From assembly GCF_022919215.1 (NCBI RefSeq), contig NZ_CP095046.1, forward strand, positions 558,001-622,000: a stretch of DNA of 64,000 bases, in the 5' to 3' direction. Numbering within the stretch: position 1 is the first letter of the stretch; every line of letters begins with the position of its first letter. Below are positions 1 to 7,536 of this stretch, one piece after another. The DNA is from Hymenobacter cellulosilyticus (GTDB taxonomy: Bacteria; Bacteroidota; Bacteroidia; Cytophagales; Hymenobacteraceae). Below the pieces are notes generated by a model. It did no database searches. It was not told the DNA's origin and saw nothing but the letters and a program-made list of their open reading frames with translations. The translations under genes were made by a program, and so were the position numbers.

Positions 1-430
1 TGCGCTGCAAGCCCGCCGCCACCGAAGCCCCGGCCACGATGAGTACCAGCTTCTTTTTGGTAGCCGCCCCGTGCTCGTCCAGCAGGCGGGCAATGGTGTG
101 CTGCAGCTCCTCATCCAGCACTGCCGCCGAGCCCAGGTACACCGACAGCTCGGCCCCGCTCGTATCCAGGGCCATGAGCTGGTTGCGGGTAATTACCTCC
201 TCCAGCTCATCCTCATCCGCGGGCACAATCAGCTCGTGGTACATGAGCACGTTGAACAGGTTGTCGGGAATAGCTGTGAAGTTGCCGGCCTCAATCAGCG
301 ACCAGACGTAGTTGGAAATAGTAATGCCCATCCCCTTCCGCGTCGAGAAGAGCATGCGCTTGGATGTCAGCGTTTCTTCCGCGTCGAAGGCATCTGAGAG
401 AAGCGCGTATCTGGATTTCTTTAAATTCAT
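1..430 (-). CDS. SPASM-maturase-like protein, apparently cysteine-less (partial, C-terminus beyond window)
   Basis: The gene starts at the ATG at 430 and runs off the left edge (about 143 residues visible). Its N-terminus resembles that of the radical SAM/SPASM maturase at 1810-3219: an LFSTRKG segment matches AYSTRTG there, and LIVPADEDELEEVI matches ILVPAEEDELASII. Further on, the DEELQHTIARLLDEH helix and the KKLVLIVAGAS strand align with that maturase's SDDLVNKLVERIYDKF and KKIYIGWFGAE. Where the neighbour has its CxxxCxxC cluster loop, this protein reads AELSVYLG with no cysteine. I infer a degenerate radical SAM paralogue, possibly a non-catalytic partner or peptide-binding subunit. It follows the P450 by about 85 bases in the same direction and is probably the last visible gene of the RiPP operon. 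The C-terminal half is unseen, so a SPASM domain cannot be checked. Confidence 0.6.
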   Translation of the reverse strand, partial: MNLKKSRYALLSDAFDAEETLTSKRMLFSTRKGMGITISNYVWSLIEAGNFTAIPDNLFNVLMYHELIVPADEDELEEVITRNQLMALDTSGAELSVYLGSAAVLDEELQHTIARLLDEHGAATKKKLVLIVAGASVAAGLQR

Positions 431-514
431 ACCCGAGTTCTTTACACTGTGGAGTAAGATGTAGTCCTGCCTACCAAGCCAGCCGGCCAGCCGCCACGCA
501 GCCACCGAAGAACC

Positions 515-1673
515 TTACAGAGCAGTATTCCAGGTTACTTGCAGCTTCACCGAAGACGGGCCGCGCTGCACGTAGGGAGCCGTGCGCCAGTTCGTGCCAC
601 CCTTAATAGGTGCGTAGGCCGTGGTGCGGGCAATAAACTTGCTCAGGGCGGTGCCGGCCTGCATATGCGCCAGGCGCGCGCCAATGCAGCGGTAGGCACC
701 CGTACCGTAGCTCAGGTGGGCTGGCTTGCGGGTCAGGTCCAGCCCATCAGGGTTGGTAAACACGCTGGGGTCCCGGTTGGCCGCTCCCACACAAATCAGG
801 ATTTGGCTGCCGGCGGCAATGGTTTTGGTACCCAGGGGAATGGGCCTTTGGCAAACAGCAGGAAGAACTGCACCGGACTGTCGTAGCGCAGCAATTCGTC
901 TACGCACTCATACACCCGGGCCGGCTGCTCCCGCAAGGTAGCCTGCTCGGCCTGGTGCTTGTCGAGGGCCAGAATGGCATTGCCCAGGAAGTTCATCATG
1001 TTATCGTGGCCCGCGTAGAACAGCAGAATCAGCATCGACAGGATAAACGACTCGTCTTCTTCCTCCCGGCGGCAAGCGTCAATCAGGGCGCTGCACAGGT
1101 CGTCGCCGGGGTTCTCCTTCTTATGCTCGATAAATGTGCGCAAAAAGCTCAGAAACAAGCCCCCGACTCCCGCTGTCGTGGGTTATAAATCAGGCCCAGG
1201 TACATACCGTCCAGCTCAGCCACCGTTTCACTCAGGGCCGGAATGTCCTCGTCGGGAATACCGATGATGCGGCTAATGGTTTCGAAGGTCAGCGGGTGGG
1301 CGTAATCCTTGATAAAGTCAATTTCTTCCTTACCCACCAACTTATCAAGCAGTTTGTCGGCCTGCTCCTGCATGGCTTTGCCATCAAACTTCAGGTTTTT
1401 GCCAGCCAAGGCGTGCATCACGTTTTTGCGGTAGGGCAGTCCACTGTCGGGAGCAAAGGCAAACAGCGTTTTGGCAACAGCACTTTTGCCGGAGAAGAGA
1501 ATGGCCTGCGTTTCGGAATCCTGCCCCCAGTGGGAGCACAAGGGATTCTGCAGCAGCGACAAAGCATCCTGATAACCCGTAATAACCCACTGCGTCGGCG
1601 AAACCCGATAAATTGGATTCTCATTTCGTACTTTATGGTAGGCCGGATACGGGTCAACCGTAGGAATGGGCAT
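515..1673 (-). CDS. Cytochrome P450 of the RiPP cluster (two apparent single-base deletions)
   Basis: About 386 residues, the usual length of a soluble bacterial P450. In order: N-terminal DPYPAYHKVRNENPIYR; I-helix YAGHDNMMNFLG; ExxR as ELLRYDSP; and the haem loop YGTGAYRCIGARLA with the ligand Cys. Two features are atypical: the I-helix Thr that usually follows the acidic residue is replaced (AGHDNMMN), and the haem loop has Tyr where Phe and His are common. The frame breaks at a C run at 1160-1164 (reads on as ESGGLFLSFL if one base is restored) and near 857-862 (FAKRPIPLG if one base is restored). Both resume with all motifs intact, so the gene is probably functional. It lies between the SPASM maturase and the degenerate SPASM-like gene, suggesting oxidation or cross-linking of the peptide or of an isoprenoid. 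The substrate is unknown. Confidence 0.85.
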
Positions 1674-1809
1674 AGGGCGCCTACCAAGAACGAGGATGCT
1701 TTCGTGTTCATAAGAATAGATAAATAGTAAGATAAAAGGAGTAGCTATAGTAGTACTAGGCTGGCGGTAAAGCCGGCCGGCCCAGTGGGATAATATGCGG
1801 CTGTGCAGC

Positions 1810-3219
1810 TTAGCGGTAGCGCACGAAATCTTCTTCGGCGAAGGCGTTTTCGAAGGCCGTTAGCACAGCGTCCATTTCGGCCAGGGGAGTCGTAGCCAAC
1901 AGGTACTTAAACTCCATTTCCTTCTGAATATTAAACTTATACGGTGGGCAGGCCGAATTACCCTCTACCCACGACTTAGGGCAGCTTCCTCCGCAGATGG
2001 GCAGCAACCGGCAGCTATGGCAGGGGTATTTGTCGGTGTCGCGCACGATGCTATACCAGTCGTTGTGAGGCTTCACGTCGAATGTCTTGAGCGTGTCCTG
2101 CTGCAGGGTACCGAGCTTGTAGTCCTTGTTTTCGTAGAAGTCGGAATAGGACACTTCCGTGCAGTTGAAGATGTTACCGAAGGCGTCGTACAGCTCCCCT
2201 TTGCCGCCCGTGGCCATGCAGGTGGTTTTCTTCCGCTTGTGCATGGTGGTGTGGAAGGGGTAGCCTAGCTTCACCTGCAAAATCTCCCATTGCAGCTTCA
2301 TACGGGCAAACTGTTCCTTGGTCAAGGACTTGGTCTGAGCATCATTGCCGCCCCAGGAGTAAATCCCGATGAAGTACAGGTTGTAAATGCGGCGGTGCAG
2401 GTTGTCGGCGGCAATAAGTCGAATCAGCGGCTCTACCCCTTCTACGTTGTTGATATCCACATTGCAGCGGATAGTCATTCGGGTTTTGGCGGGGTTGTAA
2501 TCGGGGCTGGAAACGATGCGCTTAACATTCTGATAAATAATATTAAACGAAGGCCCGCCTGCCTTGGTAAAGCGGTGACTGTCGTGGTACTCCTCTACTC
2601 CGTCAAGGGTTATTTCGAAGGTATCCACGTTGAGTTCCTGCACCAGCTCAGCAAAGATGTTTTCTTTCAGGCTCAAGCCGTTAGAAACAATCTTCCCCCC
2701 AATATGCACCGTTGGATCCGCAATGCGGGCCGTCAGGCGGCGGTAGATGGCCCGCATCTGGGGCAGCCCCATCAAGGGCTCGGCGCCAAACCAGCCGATG
2801 TAAATTTTCTTGTAGTTGCCCTTCACGAACTTGTCGTAAATGCGTTCTACCAGCTTATTCACCAGATCGTCGGAGATGCTGCTCTTCACGTGCTGCTGCC
2901 CGCAGTAGTAGCAGCCCAACTGGCACATGGCGCTCGGCTGAATTACTTCGTTGAGCTGGCCCTGCTCGGTTTCGCCGAAATCAATGTTCTCGTTGATAAT
3001 GCTAGCTAGCTCGTCTTCTTCGGCTGGCACCAGAATGCCGGTTTTAATCAGCTTTTCCTGGATATAGACCGGAATACTGCCCACCAGGCCGTTTTGCAGA
3101 AAGTCGTGGCAGAGGCTGCTGAGCGAGACTATATGGCCCGTACGAGTGGAATAAGCCAATCTGGTGTTCTTACCATCGATTGGATTCGTGATTATGGTAT
3201 AATAGGAAAGCTTATACAT
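1810..3219 (-). CDS. Radical SAM/SPASM peptide maturase
   Basis: 469 residues. The N-terminal ~90 residues form a small domain of the kind that precedes many peptide-modifying SPASM enzymes. The radical SAM cluster loop is CQLGCYYC (C99, C103, C106), followed by GWFGAEPL, the equivalent of the GGEP motif. The C-terminus has a Cys-rich SPASM-type pattern, CHSCRLLPICGGSCPKSW followed by a further Cys, which would bind auxiliary FeS clusters. Family knowledge: such enzymes install thioether, carbon-carbon or similar cross-links in ribosomal peptides. It lies 49 bases downstream of the PqqD/M50 gene in the same operon as four precursor genes. Their conserved C-terminal Cys and Trp are the obvious candidate target residues, but the reaction cannot be deduced. 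Confidence 0.88.
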   Translation of the reverse strand: MYKLSYYTIITNPIDGKNTRLAYSTRTGHIVSLSSLCHDFLQNGLVGSIPVYIQEKLIKTGILVPAEEDELASIINENIDFGETEQGQLNEVIQPSAMCQLGCYYCGQQHVKSSISDDLVNKLVERIYDKFVKGNYKKIYIGWFGAEPLMGLPQMRAIYRRLTARIADPTVHIGGKIVSNGLSLKENIFAELVQELNVDTFEITLDGVEEYHDSHRFTKAGGPSFNIIYQNVKRIVSSPDYNPAKTRMTIRCNVDINNVEGVEPLIRLIAADNLHRRIYNLYFIGIYSWGGNDAQTKSLTKEQFARMKLQWEILQVKLGYPFHTTMHKRKKTTCMATGGKGELYDAFGNIFNCTEVSYSDFYENKDYKLGTLQQDTLKTFDVKPHNDWYSIVRDTDKYPCHSCRLLPICGGSCPKSWVEGNSACPPYKFNIQKEMEFKYLLATTPLAEMDAVLTAFENAFAEEDFVRYR

Positions 3220-3268
3220 ATAGTACGATTCATAAATAGTTTATAAAATAACCTAGTACTTACTTAAT

Positions 3269-4525
3269 TCAAGCGCCCAGGGCTACAGCCTCGGGTTGGG
3301 CCGGAGCCCGGGTAGCAAAATATTTATTCCTTACGCCCTCAATAATAGACTTAATCAACATATAGTAGAAGACGAAAGGTATAAATAATTTTGCAATGTT
3401 GCTCTTCAACCAGAAAAAATCTATTTGTTTAAAATCAAACAGCAGTCCGTGGACGAAGGAGTATAGGTTAAGTGGGAAGTTGAGCAGGGAATGGTGGTTG
3501 AAAAAGAGCATGTATCCGGCAAAGGCGATAAACGCGCCGGCCGAGACCAAGCCATAGGCCGTCAGGAATAAGGCGCGTCGGCTGTGGTCCCAGTTCTTGT
3601 TGATGCCAATGCACATACCAAAGAACTTACCCAGGGCCGTCATCGACTTGCCTTTGAGGTTGGAGATATTCAGGGCGTCGCTCAGGGCCCAGTAGCCGTC
3701 GTAACGCAGCAGCGGGTTGAGGTTGGCGGCAACGGAGAGGCCAATGACGAAGGAAATATAGAGCAGGGCCTTTTCCCGGGTAAGGTAAAAAGCAATGGTG
3801 AGCAGCACGCACATGAGCAGCTGCATGTAAATGCCGCCGAAATCGACAATGAGCCGCTCGTGGCGCTTGAGGCGCCAGGTGTCGGTTACGTCGGCGTAGA
3901 ACACGGGCGTAAAGACGTAGAAGCCAAAACCAATGGCCCCGCTGTTGGCGCCAAACCGCTCACAGGCCGCCGCGTGCCCAAACTCGTGGAGCAGCAGGCT
4001 TAGGTAAACCACCGACACTAGCACGCCCAGCAGCTTAGGATTGGAGTCGTGGTAGATGGCCTGAATATCGATGTTGAACGCAAAGTTGGCGGCCAGGAAA
4101 ACCAGGCTGGCCACAAACAGAACCACGAACAGCTTGACGCTGAACAGAAAAGTGAGAAAGGGCGTAATTTTTTTGACCACCCAGGCCGGCAGCAAGGTCA
4201 TCCGCAGCTTCAGGTACTCGTCCTGGGCCTTAATCCGGTCCAGGTTGTCGGTGTCGAAAATGCCGTAGCCGACCAACTGCTTGTTGAAGATAGAAATGAT
4301 GTCTTCCACCGAGAAGTTGACCTGGTTGGCGCGGTTGAAGGCGTAGGTGATGTCCTCCAGGTTGCGGTTGCCGTCAATCTGCTCCAACAGGCTCTTGGTC
4401 AACTGGTTGACATTGAGCTTGATAGGTGTAATTCCGTCGATGCACAGGACGTAGGTGTTTTTATCAAACTGTACGTACGAGTGCTGCTCGGCTAGCTGGG
4501 GAACGTACTCCTTACTGATTTCCAT
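3269..4525 (-). CDS. PqqD-like domain fused to M50-type membrane metallopeptidase
   Basis: 418 residues. Residues ~10-95 look like a PqqD-type peptide-binding domain (KLNVNQLTKSLLEQIDGNRN, then an acidic helix). Several hydrophobic segments follow, with HEFGH at 180-184 and NPLLRYDGYW near 270-279; these are the two zinc-site motifs of site-2-protease-like M50 peptidases. Family knowledge: similar putative peptide zinc metalloproteases occur in RiPP clusters and may remove leaders or cut the peptide in the membrane. The start overlaps the end of the 672-residue cyclase-like gene by 14 bases, implying translational coupling. I infer that it binds the leader through the PqqD part and processes the peptide at the inner membrane. 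Confidence 0.82.
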   Translation of the reverse strand: MEISKEYVPQLAEQHSYVQFDKNTYVLCIDGITPIKLNVNQLTKSLLEQIDGNRNLEDITYAFNRANQVNFSVEDIISIFNKQLVGYGIFDTDNLDRIKAQDEYLKLRMTLLPAWVVKKITPFLTFLFSVKLFVVLFVASLVFLAANFAFNIDIQAIYHDSNPKLLGVLVSVVYLSLLLHEFGHAAACERFGANSGAIGFGFYVFTPVFYADVTDTWRLKRHERLIVDFGGIYMQLLMCVLLTIAFYLTREKALLYISFVIGLSVAANLNPLLRYDGYWALSDALNISNLKGKSMTALGKFFGMCIGINKNWDHSRRALFLTAYGLVSAGAFIAFAGYMLFFNHHSLLNFPLNLYSFVHGLLFDFKQIDFFWLKSNIAKLFIPFVFYYMLIKSIIEGVRNKYFATRAPAQPEAVALGA

Positions 4526-6530
4526 GGATGGCGGTAGCTAATTGATGATAACGCTGCAGGGCCCGGAGCGAAACCGCAGTAGAAAACAGGTTGGCCACTT
4601 CCCCGGTAATAGAGTTGCCGCCGCCCGCTTTATTGATTTTCAGGCGCTTTTTGGACTGGTACCAGTTCAGCGTCGTCGGATTAGGAATAACCAGGAAGTT
4701 GGAGCCCGCAAAGCCCCCGTCCTCGTACTGATTGGCCAGCAGCCAGTCTTTCATCCGGAGGGCGTTGCCGTGGTACCTGGCCAACAGGGCCGGCGCGGCG
4801 GTAATGGTATCCAGCACCAAGGCGGTGTAGAACACGCTCTTCTGCTTTAGAATCTCGCAGGAAAAGCTGCCGTCCTTGTTCTGCTTGCCGACGATGTAGT
4901 CCAGGGCCCGGTTTATTTCGGCCGTGAAATCCTCCTCGTCGCGCAGCATTCCCTGCACCACGAAGCAGGTTGGGTACAAATAGGAAGTCCACCAGTACGG
5001 CTGCCAGATGCCTTTCTCCGACTTGTTGGCCAGGATATAGGCTTTTAGCGCGGCCCGCTGCTCCCGGAAGCTGCTCTGGTTTTCCAGGTGGCTAAGGAAG
5101 TAATAAGCCAGGGCGCTAACGCAGATGTGGGAGCTGGTCCAGCCATTGAGCTGGGTTTTCTTTAGGCCCAGCTGGCTGACCAGGTTAAAGGCCGTGTCGG
5201 AATACGTGCGGAAGCCGCCGGTGCTGGTCTGGCCCTCAAACCACAGGCCCAGATACGGCTCAATGGCGTGCTCCGCGTTGTTCAGGGCAAACAGCACGCA
5301 GGTCGTCGAGTCGAAATCGAAAACCCAGTCGGTGTTGTAGCCCCAGAGGTGGTCTTGCTGGTTGCCGAGCAGAAACTCGCTGGCCTTGGCCAGGTTCGGA
5401 TTGTCTTTTTCCAGGTAAGAAGCCACGAAGCCCGTCGACCAGACGTTGCTCAGGCCCTGCATGTTCGTTACTTCAAACCACGACCCGTCGTCACTCTGCA
5501 GGCGTTCAATATATTTCTTGGAGCGCGCAATGGCTTCTTCAATGCTCGTTTGATTACCGAATGTGGTGCTGATAATTTTTTCCAGCAGCTTATTCACCCG
5601 GTAGGCTTGCACATTGACCTTGTAGAAATTTATCTTATTTCTAACTAGGTCAATGATTTTGATATAGTCCGTCAGCTCGTTGCGGTACGGCTCAATTTCG
5701 TCGATGGCCTTCTGATAATAACTCTTCGAGAGAGTCATCATCCGTTCGGCGGTTTCGGAGGTAAACAGGTACTTTTCCAGTACCTCGGGCGTATAGTCCT
5801 TCAGCTTTTTGCCATTCGACTTCAGCCAAGCTTGCAGGAAAATATGGCCCAGGTTATTTTTCTCGTACTGAAGGTCTTTTTTAAAATCCTCCAGGTCGTC
5901 CTGAATGCAGCGGGCAATGGCAAAGTAATCCAGCGACTGGGTTAGCGCCCGGTGCAGCTCAGTCTGACTGCTGTTTTTGGCGTAATAGGCATCGGCGCCT
6001 ACTTTCGAGAAGGCGCACTTATTGATGGCCAACCGGGTGTAGGTATCGAAGCTCATCTGCACATTGTATTCTTTGTCGAGTAGAATACTGGCCAGAAACT
6101 CGTAGTTGCGCTGGTTCCACAGCACCCAGAAGGCATCCTTCTTCCCAAAATGCCGGGAGAGAATCTTCATCGACTCCTCGTGGTAGATGTGGGACTGCAG
6201 CAGCAGGTGGCTTTCCCGCTCGGCACTGGCGGGTCCCGATATGTCGTCCTTGTCGTGCATGGCATCCAGGCACAGCAGGTACTTGAAGTAGAAGAATCCC
6301 GAAACGCACACTTGGTGGACAAACAAGCTGTTCCGTTCCCCAAAAGCCTTCCGGAATAAATACGGAAAGACTAAATAATACTCCGAGTCGAAGAAGGAAT
6401 TAGGAAAAGCTAAGTGCTTTAAACTACCTGGAAGTGAAACGTTGTCGTCCAAATAAGTTAAAAATGACTGGCGCAGATTCTCGGTAGTTTTATCCAGATG
6501 AGAAAAGCGCACTTTACTGATGTCAATCAT
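4512..6530 (-). CDS. Fusion protein: isoprenyl-synthase-like domain plus squalene-cyclase/prenyltransferase repeat domain
   Basis: 672 residues with no signal peptide. The N-terminal ~320 residues are all-helical, with two acidic motifs spaced as in trans-isoprenyl diphosphate synthases: LDAMHDKDD at ~88-96 and DDLEDFKKD at 211-219. From ~335 there are at least four alpha-alpha-toroid repeats with QW-like motifs (LQSDDGSW, QNKDGSF, NQYEDGGF) and a DFDSTT at 405-410 that resembles the DxDD(T) acid motif of class II terpene cyclases. The same fold is used by protein prenyltransferase beta subunits, but I do not see their Asp-x-Cys...His zinc set clearly. This is the first enzyme gene after the precursors. 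I infer prenyl or terpene chemistry on the peptide. It could instead make a separate terpenoid, or use the fold only for peptide binding. Confidence 0.72.
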   Translation of the reverse strand: MIDISKVRFSHLDKTTENLRQSFLTYLDDNVSLPGSLKHLAFPNSFFDSEYYLVFPYLFRKAFGERNSLFVHQVCVSGFFYFKYLLCLDAMHDKDDISGPASAERESHLLLQSHIYHEESMKILSRHFGKKDAFWVLWNQRNYEFLASILLDKEYNVQMSFDTYTRLAINKCAFSKVGADAYYAKNSSQTELHRALTQSLDYFAIARCIQDDLEDFKKDLQYEKNNLGHIFLQAWLKSNGKKLKDYTPEVLEKYLFTSETAERMMTLSKSYYQKAIDEIEPYRNELTDYIKIIDLVRNKINFYKVNVQAYRVNKLLEKIISTTFGNQTSIEEAIARSKKYIERLQSDDGSWFEVTNMQGLSNVWSTGFVASYLEKDNPNLAKASEFLLGNQQDHLWGYNTDWVFDFDSTTCVLFALNNAEHAIEPYLGLWFEGQTSTGGFRTYSDTAFNLVSQLGLKKTQLNGWTSSHICVSALAYYFLSHLENQSSFREQRAALKAYILANKSEKGIWQPYWWTSYLYPTCFVVQGMLRDEEDFTAEINRALDYIVGKQNKDGSFSCEILKQKSVFYTALVLDTITAAPALLARYHGNALRMKDWLLANQYEDGGFAGSNFLVIPNPTTLNWYQSKKRLKINKAGGGNSITGEVANLFSTAVSLRALQRYHQLATAIHGNQ

Positions 6531-6596
6531 ATAATTATTGTAAAAACAGTTTCATAGAATTCTATCCAGTCCAAAATTCCTTTCCTGCAGAAGCTC

Positions 6597-6645
6597 AAAA
6601 AATGCTTAACAGTTTACCGTTGCAGTTCACTGTTAAGCATTTTTT
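6597..6645 (-). terminator. Hairpin between precursor genes and enzyme genes (attenuator-like)
   Basis: Perfect 17-base arms at 6597-6613 and 6629-6645 flank a 15-base loop, with A/T runs at the stem ends that give a U-run in either direction. It lies after the last precursor gene (ends 6707) and before the first enzyme gene (starts 6530), with all genes on the minus strand. A leaky terminator here would give much more precursor than enzyme mRNA, a common arrangement in RiPP operons. The read-through role is inferred. Confidence 0.8.
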
Positions 6646-6706
6646 AGAGCATCCATTTCACCGGCTGAGGACCATGCACTACACGGCCCCCAGCCGGTGA
6701 CCTAGC

Positions 6707-6871
6707 TTAGCCGATCCAGCACACAGCGTTGCCGGTAACGTCGATAGCGGCATCAGCCACAGCCGTCAGCTCCAGACGGTTTTCCAGCTCTTCAACACTA
6801 AAAAGCTCGAGTTTCTGGTCTTCCGACAGGTCGGTGATTTTAGATAGCAGTTGGGTCTGATCGTTGTTCAT
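6707..6871 (-). CDS. RiPP precursor peptide, copy 1 (most downstream)
   Basis: 54 residues. An acidic helical leader (MNNDQTQLLSKITDLSEDQK, then an LELFSVEELE-type stretch) is followed by LTAVADAAIDVTGNAV and the terminal CWIG. Position 6 is Thr and position 41 is Ala in this copy. It contains one Cys and one Trp, adjacent, three and two residues before the terminal Gly. It is the last of four tandem paralogues and the closest to the hairpin and the modifying enzymes. There is no GlyGly leader-cleavage motif before the core. It is too short for ordinary gene callers, but synonymous differences between copies with a constant protein show it is coding. Confidence 0.9.
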   Translation of the reverse strand: MNNDQTQLLSKITDLSEDQKLELFSVEELENRLELTAVADAAIDVTGNAVCWIG

Positions 6872-6926
6872 AAAACAAGAAATTGAAAGGTGAGAAAGGA
6901 AAAGGATAATCGAAAAGTGGCTTAAA

Positions 6927-7091
6927 CTAGCCGATCCAGCACACGGCGTTACCGGTAACGTCGATGGCAGAATCAGCCACAGCCGTCAATTCCAGGCGGT
7001 TTTCGAGTTCTTCCACGCTGAAGAGTTCGAGTTTCTGGTCCTCCGACAGGTCGGTGATTTTGGACAGCAGTTGGGTCTGATCGTTGTTCAT
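6927..7091 (-). CDS. RiPP precursor peptide, copy 2
   Basis: 54 residues ending in VCWIG, with Thr at position 6 and Ser at position 41. It is separated from copy 1 by 55 bases and from copy 3 by 52 bases of A-rich spacer carrying the same upstream element (rich in AGAAAAGTGGAAA on the + strand). It differs from the other copies at many third codon positions, which supports old duplications under purifying selection. It stops with TAG; copies 1, 3 and 4 stop with TAA. Confidence 0.9.
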   Translation of the reverse strand: MNNDQTQLLSKITDLSEDQKLELFSVEELENRLELTAVADSAIDVTGNAVCWIG

Positions 7092-7143
7092 AAAAAGGAA
7101 TTAGAAAAGTGGAAAAAAGGAAGGAAAATAGGTAAGCAAAGGC

Positions 7144-7308
7144 TTAGCCGATCCAGCACACGGCGTTACCGGTAACATCAATAGCGGCGTCGGCCACGGC
7201 GGTCAGCTCCAACCGGTTTTCCAGCTCTTCGACGCTGAAAAGCTCGAGTTTCTGGTCTTCCGACAAATCCGTGATTTTGGACAGCAGCTGGTTTTGATCG
7301 TTGTTCAT
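7144..7308 (-). CDS. RiPP precursor peptide, copy 3
   Basis: 54 residues with Asn at position 6 and Ala at position 41; otherwise identical to the other copies, ending in NAVCWIG. The start at 7308 matches the start position in all copies. It shares its upstream sequence (AAAAAAGGAGTTAGAAAAGT on the + strand) with copy 4, so these two spacers are the most recent duplicates. No canonical Shine-Dalgarno is needed in this phylum, and none is obvious. Confidence 0.9.
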   Translation of the reverse strand: MNNDQNQLLSKITDLSEDQKLELFSVEELENRLELTAVADAAIDVTGNAVCWIG

Positions 7309-7371
7309 AAAAAAGGAGTTAGAAAAGTGGAAAAATGAAAAAAGGGTAAGCAGAATGTAAACGGGTAGCGC

Positions 7372-7536
7372 TTAGCCAATCCAGCACACGGCGTTGCCGG
7401 TAACGTCGATGGCAGAATCGGCCACGGCGGTTAGTTCCAGGCGGTTTTCGAGTTCTTCCACGCTGAAGAGTTCGAGTTTCTGGTCCTCCGACAGGTCGGT
7501 GATTTTGGACAGCAGCTGGTTTTGATCGTTGTTCAT
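7372..7536 (-). CDS. RiPP precursor peptide, copy 4 (first in transcription order)
   Basis: 54 residues with Asn at position 6 and Ser at position 41, ending in CWIG. The frame stays open upstream to a possible start at 7632, but the extra 32 residues are absent from the other three copies, so the start at 7536 is chosen. This is the first gene after the ~600-base non-coding region that should hold the operon promoter. Confidence 0.88.
   Translation of the reverse strand: MNNDQNQLLSKITDLSEDQKLELFSVEELENRLELTAVADSAIDVTGNAVCWIG

Noticed and set aside
515..1673. P450 as a true pseudogene
   Set aside because: Both breaks are single-base, heal to perfect motifs, and match the window-wide pattern of losses in short runs.
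6707..7536. Regular ~220-base repeats as a CRISPR array
   Set aside because: The units are far too long, are coding and lack unique spacers.
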